From Sulfidibacter corallicola (lineage in GTDB: Bacteria > Acidobacteriota > Holophagae > Acanthopleuribacterales > Acanthopleuribacteraceae), in NCBI RefSeq assembly GCF_017498545.1, contig NZ_CP071793.1, positions 5,295,001 through 5,359,000 of the forward strand: 64,000 nt of DNA, read 5' to 3'. A program made the position numbers and the translations under genes. The notes beneath the pieces are model-generated. The model was not told where the DNA came from. It ran no database searches and worked only from the letters and a program-made list of their open reading frames with translations. Below, one piece after another: positions 24,543 to 33,048 of this stretch. Position 1 is the stretch's first letter; each line of letters opens with the position of its first letter.

Positions 24543-25730
24543 TCAGCTTTCGCGCAACCGGTACACTCTGCTGCCCGCGCTGACCTTGCCCACGTGGTTC
24601 ACCATCCACAGCCCGGTGGACTCGGCGCGGTCGTGCTCGTTGCCGGTAACGTCGCGAATCCATTCGACCCGAGCCTTGGCCACGTGGCCTTCCGGCGCGA
24701 TGAACTCCAGGAGATCGTTCTGGCCGAACGGCAACTCGGTCATCAGGGCCAGGTACTTCTTTTTCCGCGTTTCCACGACGGTTCCGACGAGTTGGGCCTG
24801 TTCGGGCACCACGAGATGTTGGTTCTTGAGTTTCACGAACTGCTTGTCGGTACGATTCGACTTGAAGAAACCGCGCGTCAGGCGCGGGGCGAGGTGAGAT
24901 TTGAGCCGGCCCAGGTGCTCGGCGGACGGCTCTCGAAGGTAGGACTCGAGTGCCGGAATCAGCTCGTCCGCCTCGAAGTGCTTGAGATCGAAACGGGCGA
25001 CGTCGATTCCGGCCGCGGCGATTTCCTCCAGATAGGGCACGAGAAACAGGTCCTTCTCGTAGAACATGAAGGTCCCTTGGGTGTTTTCGACGAGGGGGAA
25101 GTGTTTTCCTTCGTCGACGGAAGTTGCGAAGCGCTCGATGAAGGCCCATTCGTCCGTTTCGGGTTCGACGGGAGAGATCAGTTTTCGCGGCGTGTAGAAA
25201 ATGAGCAGACGACCCAGTGCCAGGTATTCCAGAGTCACCGTGTGGTCGTTCGCGTCCAGTGCTTCGCGAATGCTGCGGATCAAGGGCATCGGTAATTCGT
25301 TGGACAACACGATACGTTTGGGTTCGAACGCCTCGATCCAGCGACGAATCCCCACCAAATTGTGGTTGCCGGTTTCCAACACCAGTTGGCGTTCCATCAT
25401 GGGAAAGGCATCGCGGACATAGGTGGCGACGCCCGGGTCCTGGACGCGAATCGCGTCGAAATGCGACAGATCGAGGGAACGAATCAAGGCTCCGCCGTCG
25501 GCGATTTCGCGATCGGAGAGGAGAAGGTCCCAGACCAGAACGGTTTTCAGGCCACGATTCCTGGCTTCTGCGGCACTTTGCCGGACCTGGTTGGTATCCA
25601 GATTTCCGATGCGCGCCAGATCGGTGTGCTCCAGCAGGACTTCGGTGACTCCGTCGAGCTCCCAGCCTTGTCGTAGATCAGCCTGCGTGCGCCCGGTGAT
25701 GCTGAATGAGGGCCGCGTCGTCCGTGTCAT
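24543..25730 (-). CDS. Cysteine-free U32-family paralogue
   Basis: 395 residues, predicted TIM-barrel-like. Several segments align with the U32 protein encoded just upstream: TLEYLALGRLLIFYTPRKL corresponds to the region where that protein has its first cysteines, and RLTRGFFKSNRTDKQF matches the U32 C-terminal domain. There is no cysteine anywhere in the sequence, so it cannot hold the Fe-S cluster found in RlhA/TrhP/UbiU-type members. I infer a non-catalytic or re-purposed partner. The ATG chosen lies 53 bp inside the upstream gene, implying translational coupling; a later start is possible. Confidence 0.7.
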   Translation of the reverse strand: MTRTTRPSFSITGRTQADLRQGWELDGVTEVLLEHTDLARIGNLDTNQVRQSAAEARNRGLKTVLVWDLLLSDREIADGGALIRSLDLSHFDAIRVQDPGVATYVRDAFPMMERQLVLETGNHNLVGIRRWIEAFEPKRIVLSNELPMPLIRSIREALDANDHTVTLEYLALGRLLIFYTPRKLISPVEPETDEWAFIERFATSVDEGKHFPLVENTQGTFMFYEKDLFLVPYLEEIAAAGIDVARFDLKHFEADELIPALESYLREPSAEHLGRLKSHLAPRLTRGFFKSNRTDKQFVKLKNQHLVVPEQAQLVGTVVETRKKKYLALMTELPFGQNDLLEFIAPEGHVAKARVEWIRDVTGNEHDRAESTGLWMVNHVGKVSAGSRVYRLRES

Positions 25731-26943
25731 GGGAAATGTCGTCCTTTTGTGCGTCGATCTTGGATTTGGGTTTGCGCAGGAGGAAGCCGGCACGGGCGAT
25801 CGAGTCCGCGGGAAGCAGCACCACCCGGTTGGAGGAAACGCGTTGCACCCGCTGACCGGTGAGGTCCTTCAATGTGTCGGTCGCCAATACGCGAATGTCT
25901 TGTCCGGGCACCAACATTTCCAATCGATCACCGGTTTCGAGGGGGTTGCGGAGATGAATCGCCAGGTGATTTTCGGTGGCCTCGAGAATGTGTCCTATCA
26001 CGTCGTGACTGTTGGGTTCGTGGCGCTCGTCGTGTAGGTAGATCGAATCCGATCGCGCTTTATCCACGAGGTTCCCGGATGTGTAATCCCGATGGCTCAT
26101 GGTATTGAGTTCCCGGAACAGGTCTTCCACCCCGAAGTCGGCTTGACGTTGCCATGCCGCATCCCTGGCTCGGGCGTACGCGCGCACCGTCGTGGCCACG
26201 TAAAGCGGGCTTTTCATCCTGCCTTCGATCTTGAGGCTGTCGATGCCGGCCTCTACGAACGACGGCACCTGAGCGATACCCTGAAGATCTTTGCTGCTGA
26301 GGTAATGATCTTGCGGACCGGCGCCGCCCCTTTCGTCACTGAGCCGGTACTTGAATCGACAAGATTGGATACAGCCACCGCGGTTGCTGTCGCGGCCCGC
26401 GGTGTAATTGGAGATGGTGCAGTTACCGGAAAAGGCCATGCACATGGCGCCGTGGCCGAACAGCTCCACCTCGACCCCAGCCTCTCGTTTGATGATGGCC
26501 GCTTCGGCGATGGACACTTCCCTGCCGAGCACCAGGCGGGTGACCCCCATGTCACGCCAGAAGCGGGCCGCATGGCTGTTCAGGGCGGAAGCCTGGGTCG
26601 ACAGGTGAACGCGGAGATTCGAGTGCCGGCGTACGGTGGTGAGGACCCCCAAATCCGATACGATGACCGCATCGACACCGGCCGATTCCAATTCCGCCAG
26701 GAATGGGGGCAGATCTTCCAGTTCCTCGTCGAACAGGAAACCATTGAGGACCACGTACACGCGGGTCCCGTTTTCATGGGCGAAGGCCACGGCCTGGTGA
26801 ATCTGTTCGATGGTAAAATTGTCTGCGGCTTGGCGTAGGCCAAAGCGACGCCCAGCAAGGTAGACGGCGTCGGCGCCGTAACGAACCGCCGTTTGAAGCT
26901 TGAACATGTTGCCGGCGGGTGCCAGAATCTCGGGTTTGGTCAT
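25678..26943 (-). CDS. U32-family protein (RlhA/TrhP/UbiU-like)
   Basis: 421 residues. It starts with the U32 hallmark EILAPAGNMFKLQTAVRYGADAVYLAG (residues 5-31). The four cluster cysteines are present: Cys168 and Cys175 (GHGAMCMAFSGNCTISN), then Cys191 and Cys195 (GGCIQSCRFKY). SSKDLQGIAQVP, GIDSLKIEGRMK and YVATTVRAYARA are the later family blocks. Characterised members use prephenate for RNA hydroxylation (RlhA, TrhP) or act in O2-independent ubiquinone hydroxylation. TrhP (tRNA U34) seems the most likely role given its length and C-terminal barrel, but this is not settled. ATG with GGAG 8 nt upstream. Confidence 0.85.
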   Translation of the reverse strand: MTKPEILAPAGNMFKLQTAVRYGADAVYLAGRRFGLRQAADNFTIEQIHQAVAFAHENGTRVYVVLNGFLFDEELEDLPPFLAELESAGVDAVIVSDLGVLTTVRRHSNLRVHLSTQASALNSHAARFWRDMGVTRLVLGREVSIAEAAIIKREAGVEVELFGHGAMCMAFSGNCTISNYTAGRDSNRGGCIQSCRFKYRLSDERGGAGPQDHYLSSKDLQGIAQVPSFVEAGIDSLKIEGRMKSPLYVATTVRAYARARDAAWQRQADFGVEDLFRELNTMSHRDYTSGNLVDKARSDSIYLHDERHEPNSHDVIGHILEATENHLAIHLRNPLETGDRLEMLVPGQDIRVLATDTLKDLTGQRVQRVSSNRVVLLPADSIARAGFLLRKPKSKIDAQKDDISHDTDDAALIQHHRAHAG

Positions 26944-27270
26944 CCTGTACTCCACGAGTCGGTCGCGCTGCGAGACCGAATACGGACCAAGCGGCCAACC
27001 GACCATTATAACCTCAAAAATATGTGAAAGGCGATCTTCTGACGCTTCACGTCCGTATATGGCAGGGATTTCATGGTCTAAGTGACCTTTGGACGCAGGT
27101 TTTGCCCTCGTGGTAGGGGTCGATTTTTTGGGGAAGCCAGCAAAACAGATCGCCATCGGCGCGCGATTGCGTTAGGCTTCCAATGTCCTCCCTATCTTTC
27201 ATTTTTTTCCGGCACACACCCTGGGCCAGGAATGCAACGGATCCACGTCGTGCCTCCGGAGAATAGCTTC
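26944..27270. other. Divergent intergenic region between U32 gene and epimerase gene
   Basis: A perfect TATAAT lies on the minus strand at 27005-27010, about 62 bp upstream of the U32 start codon, but the matching -35 is weak. No ORF in the remainder is convincing. Confidence 0.45.
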
Positions 27271-28239
27271 ATGAACATCATGGTGACTGGAATTGCAGGT
27301 TTTATCGGGTTTCACTGTGCCCAGCGGCTTTTGAACGAAGGGCATCGCGTTCTCGGGATCGACAATCTCAACGACTATTACGCACCGGCCCTGAAAGAAG
27401 CGCGGCTTCAACGCCTTCAACGGTTCGAGAAGCTATCTTTCGAGAAGCTGGATCTCTGCAATGGCGAGGCCCTGTCCGATCGGTTCGCCAAGTTTCGACC
27501 CGATCGGGTTCTGCACCTGGCCGGCCAGGTGGGGGTACGCTATTCGTTGGAGCACCCTCACGCCTATGCCCAGTCCAACGTAGTGGGGACACTCAATCTG
27601 TTGGAGTGCTGCCGGCATCACGGCCGACCACGCCTGGTCTATGCGTCCAGCAGCAGTGTCTATGGGGGCAATACCAAGTTGCCCTTCTCGGAGAGCGATT
27701 CCGTCGATCATCCCATCTCGTTGTATGCCGCCACCAAGAAATCGACCGAACTGATGGCCCATGCCTATACCCATCTCTATGGATTTTCCACGGTCGGGCT
27801 TCGCTTTTTCACCGTCTACGGACCCTGGGGCCGTCCGGACATGGCCGTGTGGCTGTTTACCAAAGCCATTCTTCAGGGCGCTCCCATCAAAGTGTTCAAC
27901 CAGGGAAAGATGTCCCGTGATTTCACTTATATCGACGACATCATCGCGGGCGTACACGCCGCATTGTTCAGCGAAGACCTCGAACCATACGAGATTTTCA
28001 ATCTCGGCAATCATCAAAGCCAGTCATTGGACGATCTGATCGAGTGCATCGAGTCGGCCTGTGGACGCGAGGCCAAGCGTGAGTTTCAACCGCTCCAGGA
28101 TGGCGACATGGTGGATACATTCGCCGATATCGAGCGAGCGCGCGCCAAGCTGAAATTCGAACCGAGCGTGCCGTTGAAAGTCGGTGTTCCCCGATTCGTG
28201 TCCTGGTTGTTGGCGAACCCCGAGTTCCAGACGCTATAG
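27271..28239 (+). CDS. NAD-dependent epimerase, UDP-glucuronate 4-epimerase-like
   Basis: 322 residues, extended short-chain dehydrogenase fold. Motifs: TGIAGFIG (NAD-binding), SSSSVYG and YAATKKSTE (catalytic Ser, Tyr and Lys), and MSRDFTYIDDIIAG plus RFFTVYGPWGRPDMA, both typical of the UDP-glucuronate 4-epimerase group. It would make UDP-galacturonate for surface polysaccharide. A UDP-glucose 4-epimerase or dehydratase activity is less likely given the GRPDMA motif. ATG with GGAGA 9 nt upstream; the frame is open another 63 codons, but that part lacks homology. No sugar-pathway neighbour is adjacent. Confidence 0.87.
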   Translation: MNIMVTGIAGFIGFHCAQRLLNEGHRVLGIDNLNDYYAPALKEARLQRLQRFEKLSFEKLDLCNGEALSDRFAKFRPDRVLHLAGQVGVRYSLEHPHAYAQSNVVGTLNLLECCRHHGRPRLVYASSSSVYGGNTKLPFSESDSVDHPISLYAATKKSTELMAHAYTHLYGFSTVGLRFFTVYGPWGRPDMAVWLFTKAILQGAPIKVFNQGKMSRDFTYIDDIIAGVHAALFSEDLEPYEIFNLGNHQSQSLDDLIECIESACGREAKREFQPLQDGDMVDTFADIERARAKLKFEPSVPLKVGVPRFVSWLLANPEFQTL

Positions 28240-28301
28240 GCCCGAATGGTCGTGAATCGTGGGTTTCCCGTGAGCCGTAGCCGGCTTCCACGAGTTAGCC
28301 A

Positions 28302-28331
28302 TTGATTTGATAGGCCCTTCCCTCTTAATAT
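28302..28331 (+). promoter_or_regulatory. Probable promoter of the Fe-S assembly operon
   Basis: TTGATT, an 18-bp spacer and TAATAT, about 48 bp before the regulator gene start. An autoregulatory Rrf2 site would be expected near here, but I could not recognise one. Confidence 0.45.
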
Positions 28332-28378
28332 GATTAAAGTGGACTTGGTTGGTCCTATTTGTCGAGGAGAAGTTCCGC

Positions 28379-28831
28379 ATGCTGCGTCTACCCAAATCGG
28401 TCGATTATGGAATTTTGATTTTGTTGACGCTCTACGAGGCCGACCAGGCGGAAACGCTCAGTGCGTTACAGGTGGCCCGGGCTTGTGGGCTGCCCCATCA
28501 GCAGGTGGCCAAACTGCTCAAGTTGCTGCAGCGGCGCGATGCGGTGGAATCGATTCGCGGGCCACGCGGCGGCTATCGGCTCAAGGCCGATGGCGCGGTT
28601 TTGAGCCTCCAACAAATCTACGACATGATCGAGGGCCCCCTGGCGCTTACCGAGTGCATGTCGGATGAACCCTGCCATTGTCGCGTCATGGAAAATTGCC
28701 GTCTACAACCCTACATGGTGGCCGTCAACCAAACCATCGAGCATGCTTTTTCCGGGATCACCCTACGTCAGATCAGTGAAAAGAAAAAGCCCCTGCCGCC
28801 GTTTTCCGACCAGATAGGCATGGTGGTATGA
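28379..28831 (+). CDS. Rrf2-family Fe-S assembly regulator (IscR/SufR-like)
   Basis: 150 residues. The winged helix-turn-helix starts MLRLPKSVDYGILILLTLY and continues with VARACGLPHQQVAKLLKLL and the wing IRGPRGGYRL. The Cys-rich loop CMSDEPCHCRVMENC (residues about 101-115) supplies candidate ligands for a [2Fe-2S] or other cluster that signals Fe-S demand. It resembles the SUF-regulator subgroup of Rrf2. It heads an operon with a cysteine desulfurase and an A-type carrier; its stop overlaps the desulfurase start (ATGA). GAGGAGA ribosome site. Confidence 0.87.
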   Translation: MLRLPKSVDYGILILLTLYEADQAETLSALQVARACGLPHQQVAKLLKLLQRRDAVESIRGPRGGYRLKADGAVLSLQQIYDMIEGPLALTECMSDEPCHCRVMENCRLQPYMVAVNQTIEHAFSGITLRQISEKKKPLPPFSDQIGMVV

Positions 28832-30003
28832 GCGTCAAGACTCCCGTATATCTCGATTACCAGTCCACGACACCGGTGGATCCCCGCGTCGTCACGCGGA
28901 TGCTTCCGTTTTTTACCGAGCGGTTCGGCAACGCCGCCAGCGTGGAGCATCGCTTCGGCTGGGAGGCCGAGGAGGCCGTGGCCCAGGCACGCGAACGGCT
29001 GGCGACGTCGATCGGCGCCAAGCCCGAGGAGATCGTTTTCACTTCGGGGGCGACGGAGAGCAACAACCTCGCGATTCTCGGTGTCGCTTGGGCCTATCGC
29101 CGCAAGGGAGATCACCTGATCACCGTTGCCACCGAACACAAGGCAGTGCTGGATCCCTTCGAAGCCTGGCGCCGCGAAGGTGGCCAGGTAACCGTGCTGC
29201 CGGTCGGGCGTGATGGAATGCTGGATCTCCAGCGCCTCGAAGATGCCGTGACGGATCGAACCACGCTCGTATCGGTGATGGCGGCCAACAACGAGATCGG
29301 TGTCTTGCAGGACCTGGAAGCGATTGGTCGCATCGCAAAGAATCGCGGTGTGCTGTTTCACTCGGATGCGGCCCAGGCCCTGGGGAAGATAGACCTGGAC
29401 ATGGATGCGATGGGAATCGACCTGCTCTCCTTTTCCGGGCACAAGATCTATGCACCGAAAGGCATCGGTGGGCTCTACGTGCGCCGACGCAATCCTCGGG
29501 TTCGTCTCGCCCCGCAGATTTTCGGCGGCGGTCACGAACGTGGCCTGCGGTCGGGGACGCTCAACGTACCGGCGATCGTGGCCCTGGGAGAGGCGGTGTT
29601 CCTCGCCCGTACCGAAATGACCGAAGAGGCCGAGCGGCTTCGTACTTGGCGCGACAAACTCTGGACCGGCTTGCAGCGCTTGGGCGGCGTCTTTCTCAAC
29701 GGCGCTCTGGAGCCGCGGCTACCGGGGAACCTCAATGTGTCTTTCGATGGTGTCGCCGGTGAAAAATTACTTTTGGGCTTACAGGATCTGGCCCTTTCCT
29801 CCCGCTCCGCATGTACCACCGCGTCCGATACGCCGAGTCACGTTTTGGCGGCGATCGGCGCGGAAACCGAGGCGGCTCGAGCGGCTCTGCGAATCGGTCT
29901 TGGACGCTTCACCACCGAAGCGGAATGTGCCTACGCCGAATCGCGTATTGTCGAAGAAGTGAAGAAATTGCGTGTCCGTGCCGCGTGGCACGCTGCGGTC
30001 TGA
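28828..30003 (+). CDS. iscS: Cysteine desulfurase, IscS/NifS type
   Basis: 391 residues, PLP fold type I. Visible residues: TSGATESNN (PLP phosphate), TEHKAV (ring-stacking His), SFSGHKIYAPKG (Schiff-base Lys) and the mobile-loop catalytic Cys in SSRSACTTASDTPSHVL, the group I (NifS/IscS) loop. It removes sulfur from cysteine for cluster building. The loop has Arg where IscS has Gly (SSGSAC). Its start overlaps the regulator stop, indicating coupled translation. No iscU, hscA or fdx gene follows. Confidence 0.93.
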   Translation: MSVKTPVYLDYQSTTPVDPRVVTRMLPFFTERFGNAASVEHRFGWEAEEAVAQARERLATSIGAKPEEIVFTSGATESNNLAILGVAWAYRRKGDHLITVATEHKAVLDPFEAWRREGGQVTVLPVGRDGMLDLQRLEDAVTDRTTLVSVMAANNEIGVLQDLEAIGRIAKNRGVLFHSDAAQALGKIDLDMDAMGIDLLSFSGHKIYAPKGIGGLYVRRRNPRVRLAPQIFGGGHERGLRSGTLNVPAIVALGEAVFLARTEMTEEAERLRTWRDKLWTGLQRLGGVFLNGALEPRLPGNLNVSFDGVAGEKLLLGLQDLALSSRSACTTASDTPSHVLAAIGAETEAARAALRIGLGRFTTEAECAYAESRIVEEVKKLRVRAAWHAAV

Positions 30004-30066
30004 GCCGGAGGGCCCTGTTTTCCCACATCAAAAATTACCTAAAAACCACACCAAGGAGTTCAACCG

Positions 30067-30390
30067 ATGATCAGCATCACCGAGGCCGCACAGGCCGAAT
30101 TTGAACGAATCATGAGACAAGAGGGCAAGGGTCGCCGTGGCATTCGCTTGGGCGTCAAGGGCGGCGGCTGTTCCGGTTTTACCTATGTCATGGATTTCGT
30201 GAACGAACCCCGTGACAATGATTCGATCATGAACGAAGAACGCATCCCGGTGTTTATCGATCCCAAATCCCTGACCTATCTGGATAACCTGGAAATCGAT
30301 TTCGCCTCGGATCTGCTGAACCGGGGATTCAAGTTCAACAACCCCAACGCCAGTAAATCCTGCGGTTGCGGCACTTCGTTCGCCGTTTGA
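30067..30390 (+). CDS. A-type Fe-S carrier (IscA/ErpA/HesB family)
   Basis: 107 residues, the family size. Three conserved cysteines are present: the one in KGGGCSGFTYVMDF (residue 36) and the C-terminal pair in SKSCGCGTSF. A-type carriers receive clusters from the scaffold and pass them to targets. IscA versus ErpA cannot be separated by sequence alone. Third gene of the operon, 63 bp after iscS, with AAGGAG before the ATG. Confidence 0.93.
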   Translation: MISITEAAQAEFERIMRQEGKGRRGIRLGVKGGGCSGFTYVMDFVNEPRDNDSIMNEERIPVFIDPKSLTYLDNLEIDFASDLLNRGFKFNNPNASKSCGCGTSFAV

Positions 30391-30445
30391 TTTCGTGCCC
30401 GAAGGCCCTAGGGCACTTCGGGCATCCCATCCCGGCGAGGGAGCC

Positions 30446-32014
30446 TCACCCCTGTTCCTGGTAGGCGATGCCCTGCTCCTGTTCGGCCCTCATCTTTTCC
30501 TGGTCCACCGTCCGGTTTCCGGCTTCCTCGCCGTTCCGAACCACCTGGGGTCGGCCGCGGTGCCATTCCTCGAACAAGGTCAGCAAACCCATATAGAGGA
30601 ATCCGTTCTGGAAGAGTAGGAGAAAGGGGACGCTTCCCCAGACGCCAGCCTGAATGGCCCACACGATGGCGCCGGTATACATGAACCCGATGGCCACTTC
30701 GATCAGGCCCCAGCCGCTGCGGGGAAGTTTGTATCCGGTCTTTCCACCCGTCCCCGCCTTGCCGATGCTACCGGTTTTCGGGGTGCGCACGAATTCGCTC
30801 TGTTTGCCCATCAGGGCTTCGATCACCGCGCGGGTGTTGTTGAGACCCAAACCGATGCCGATCGACATCAAGGCCGGTATGAAGCGTTTGCGACCCTTCG
30901 TATGGCCGAAGACCGCTCTTTGGCTCGCCATGTAGAAAAGAATGAACGAGATGCTGGCCATGAAGAAGATGGGGCCGTCGATCAGCAGGATGCGCCACCA
31001 CTCCCAATGTCCGCGCAGGACCATGCTGGGAATGACAAAAATCAAGGTGTTGATCATCATGAGCACGTAGGCCAGGTTACCGGTCAAATGAAAGGTCGCC
31101 TCCATTTTGACGGCAAGTGGTTGGGAACTGCGCCAGATGGTCGGTAGAATCTTGCGCATGACCTGGACAGAGCCTTTGGCCCAGCGGAACTGCTGGGTCT
31201 TGAAGGCCCCTGCGGCAATGGGTAGTTCGGCGGGGCAGGTCACCTCGGGAATGAACAGGAATCGCCAGCCTTTCATTTGGGCGCGATAGCTCAAATCCAA
31301 GTCTTCGGTGAGGGTGTCGTGTTCCCAGCCACCGGCATCCTCGATCGCCGTACGACGCCAGATTCCAGCGGTACCGTTGAAGTTGAAAAACAGGCCGGAA
31401 ACGTTACGGCCGCCATGCTCGATCATGAAGTGCGCATCCAACATGATCGACTGAACCTGGGTCAGGGTGCTGAAGTCGCGGTTGAGATGGTCCCAACGAG
31501 TCTGGACCATGCCGATTTTCGGATCGCTGAAATGGTGGATCGTCCGGTGCAGAATGTCTTTGGGCGGAATGAAGTCCGCATCGAAAATGGCGATGAACTC
31601 CCCGGTGGCCCGGTTCATGGCGTTTTCCAGGGCGCCGGCTTTGAATCCGACCCGATTTTCGCGGTGGATGTGTTGGATGTCGATGCCGTTTTCGCGGTGC
31701 ATTCGTACCCGGGCCTCGGCCAGGTAGCGCGTCTCGTCCGTGGAATCGTCGACGACCTGAATTTGAAGCCGATCACGTGGGTAATCGATGGCGACACAGG
31801 CGTCGATCATGCGATCCACCACGAATTTCTCGTTGAAAATGGGGAGTTGGATCGTGATGGAGGGAAGCTCCGAGAATCGGGTTTCCGGGCGGTGTCGGCG
31901 GTTCCTGTTTTTGTGATAGAGCCGGGTAATGATCAACCGATGTGCGCCGAAGACACACAACACCAAAAGAATACCGAAGTACCCACCAAATACGATGATC
32001 GTCATGGTATCCAT
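30446..32014 (-). CDS. Membrane GT2-family processive-type glycosyltransferase
   Basis: 522 residues. One N-terminal span (IIVFGGYFGILLVLCVFG), a cytoplasmic GT2 domain, then four or five C-terminal spans. GT2 motifs: VDDSTDETR, the DxD in IFDADFIPP, TEDLDLSYR, and the product-binding QQFRW that marks processive enzymes such as cellulose synthase. It probably makes a beta-linked surface polysaccharide or glycolipid headgroup; no BcsB/PgaB-type partner is nearby. The C-terminal tail is charged (Glu/Gln-rich). ATG with GGAAG 7 nt upstream. Confidence 0.87.
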   Translation of the reverse strand: MDTMTIIVFGGYFGILLVLCVFGAHRLIITRLYHKNRNRRHRPETRFSELPSITIQLPIFNEKFVVDRMIDACVAIDYPRDRLQIQVVDDSTDETRYLAEARVRMHRENGIDIQHIHRENRVGFKAGALENAMNRATGEFIAIFDADFIPPKDILHRTIHHFSDPKIGMVQTRWDHLNRDFSTLTQVQSIMLDAHFMIEHGGRNVSGLFFNFNGTAGIWRRTAIEDAGGWEHDTLTEDLDLSYRAQMKGWRFLFIPEVTCPAELPIAAGAFKTQQFRWAKGSVQVMRKILPTIWRSSQPLAVKMEATFHLTGNLAYVLMMINTLIFVIPSMVLRGHWEWWRILLIDGPIFFMASISFILFYMASQRAVFGHTKGRKRFIPALMSIGIGLGLNNTRAVIEALMGKQSEFVRTPKTGSIGKAGTGGKTGYKLPRSGWGLIEVAIGFMYTGAIVWAIQAGVWGSVPFLLLFQNGFLYMGLLTLFEEWHRGRPQVVRNGEEAGNRTVDQEKMRAEQEQGIAYQEQG

Positions 32015-32122
32015 TCCGTTATCTTCCACCTTTTCCCGTCCCTGATCTTGTGGCAGGGGCACTCGTGCAGACTCATTACTCTACACCAATGCGGTGGCCG
32101 GTGCCATTTTGGCGAGCCCTAC

Positions 32123-32151
32123 AAAAAAACAGGCCGGCATCTGCCGGCCTG
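32123..32151 (-). terminator. Terminator, minus strand, after the sigma/anti-sigma operon
   Basis: CAGGCCGGC-ATCT-GCCGGCCTG, a 9-bp perfect stem, followed on the minus strand by seven T residues. It lies about 270 bp after the anti-sigma stop and about 110 bp before the glycosyltransferase start, so it separates the two transcripts. Confidence 0.85.
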
Positions 32152-32421
32152 GATCATTGGAACGGCGACATCCCTTTTCGTGCTGCCGAAGGGATGGAGG
32201 AAGGGTGGTCTTTCAAGTTGGTGTCCATCCAGTGATGGCAAGGTGGTACCTGCCAACTGATTCTCCTGGATGGGCACGGTATCGGGTTTCAGGTGTCAGG
32301 TCTCAGCATGAACCCTTTAGGTAGTTGGCTGATACCTGACGGCCGAGATCTCACTGCATGGGATCCCAGGCCGGTACAAAGGACCTCTTTCAAAAAAACA
32401 GGGTTTCTTGATGGGCGCAGG
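32152..32421. other. Non-coding remainder of the anti-sigma / glycosyltransferase gap
   Basis: No gene is seen. It contains the heptamer repeats annotated separately and otherwise unremarkable sequence. Confidence 0.5.
32280..32340. repeat. Short heptameric repeat array with inverted copies
   Basis: Four tandem heptamers of the form TNTC(A/G)GG (TATCGGG, TTTCAGG, TGTCAGG, and the last as TCTCAGC) are followed 21 bp later by two heptamers in opposite orientation (CTGATACCTGAC reads GTCAGGTATCAG on the other strand). Similar short heptamer arrays occur in intergenic regions of several phyla; function unknown. Confidence 0.55.
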
Positions 32422-33048
32422 TTAGAAGCGGCTTAACGAGGCCTGCTGCTGGGTGCGCTTTTTGAGGTTCTTGATGCGAATCAGGTGGTACTTTTCCTGG
32501 GTTTCACCGAAGATTTCCACTTCGTTGCCTACGAGGGTGTAGTCTTTGACGAAGTTCTTGCCCACATCATCGACCGCAAATCGATAGAGTTCGCCTTGAG
32601 CGGTTTTCAGGCCCAAGCGATGACCGTCCTTGCAAATCGAGCCTTTGGTCAGTCCGGCTTCTTCGGCCAGGGCGCAGTCGTTGCAGACCACGTGACCGGT
32701 CAGCGTTTTGGGCACGAACTGATTGGAATCCGTGAACAGGCCCTGGATCAGGAATCCGAGTACGATCGCGGCCGCGATGGTCAGGGCGACATAGGTGAGC
32801 CGACGTCTGAAGAACCGGACCTTGCGTTTGCGATCGAAGGTGCGTTGAATGCGATCTTCCAGGCTTTTCGGCATTTCTACGATGTCGGCATGTGCCCGCA
32901 GCCGTTTTTTGAGAGCCGCAAAATATTCGAGTTGGGCCTTCGCCTCGGGATTGACCTCGATGTACTGCTCCACCGCGAGCCGATCCGCCGGGTTCAACTC
33001 GTTGTCCAGATAGGCCTGCAGCCTCTCTTCCCAATACTCATGATCCAT
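32422..33048 (-). CDS. Membrane-anchored anti-sigma factor, zinc-less
   Basis: 208 residues. The N-terminal helical domain (YWEERLQAYLDNELNPADRL) has the anti-sigma-domain pattern but lacks the HxxxCxxC zinc motif: the expected cysteines are replaced in VNPEAKAQLEY. One membrane span (about residues 85-105, YVALTIAAAIVLGFLIQGLF). The periplasmic part has CNDC and a later Cys, then a short beta-rich domain (GHRLGLKTAQGELYRFAVDD). It overlaps the sigma gene by 11 bp, so sigma and anti-sigma are translationally coupled. It presumably holds its ECF partner at the membrane until a periplasmic signal arrives. Confidence 0.82.
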   Translation of the reverse strand: MDHEYWEERLQAYLDNELNPADRLAVEQYIEVNPEAKAQLEYFAALKKRLRAHADIVEMPKSLEDRIQRTFDRKRKVRFFRRRLTYVALTIAAAIVLGFLIQGLFTDSNQFVPKTLTGHVVCNDCALAEEAGLTKGSICKDGHRLGLKTAQGELYRFAVDDVGKNFVKDYTLVGNEVEIFGETQEKYHLIRIKNLKKRTQQQASLSRF

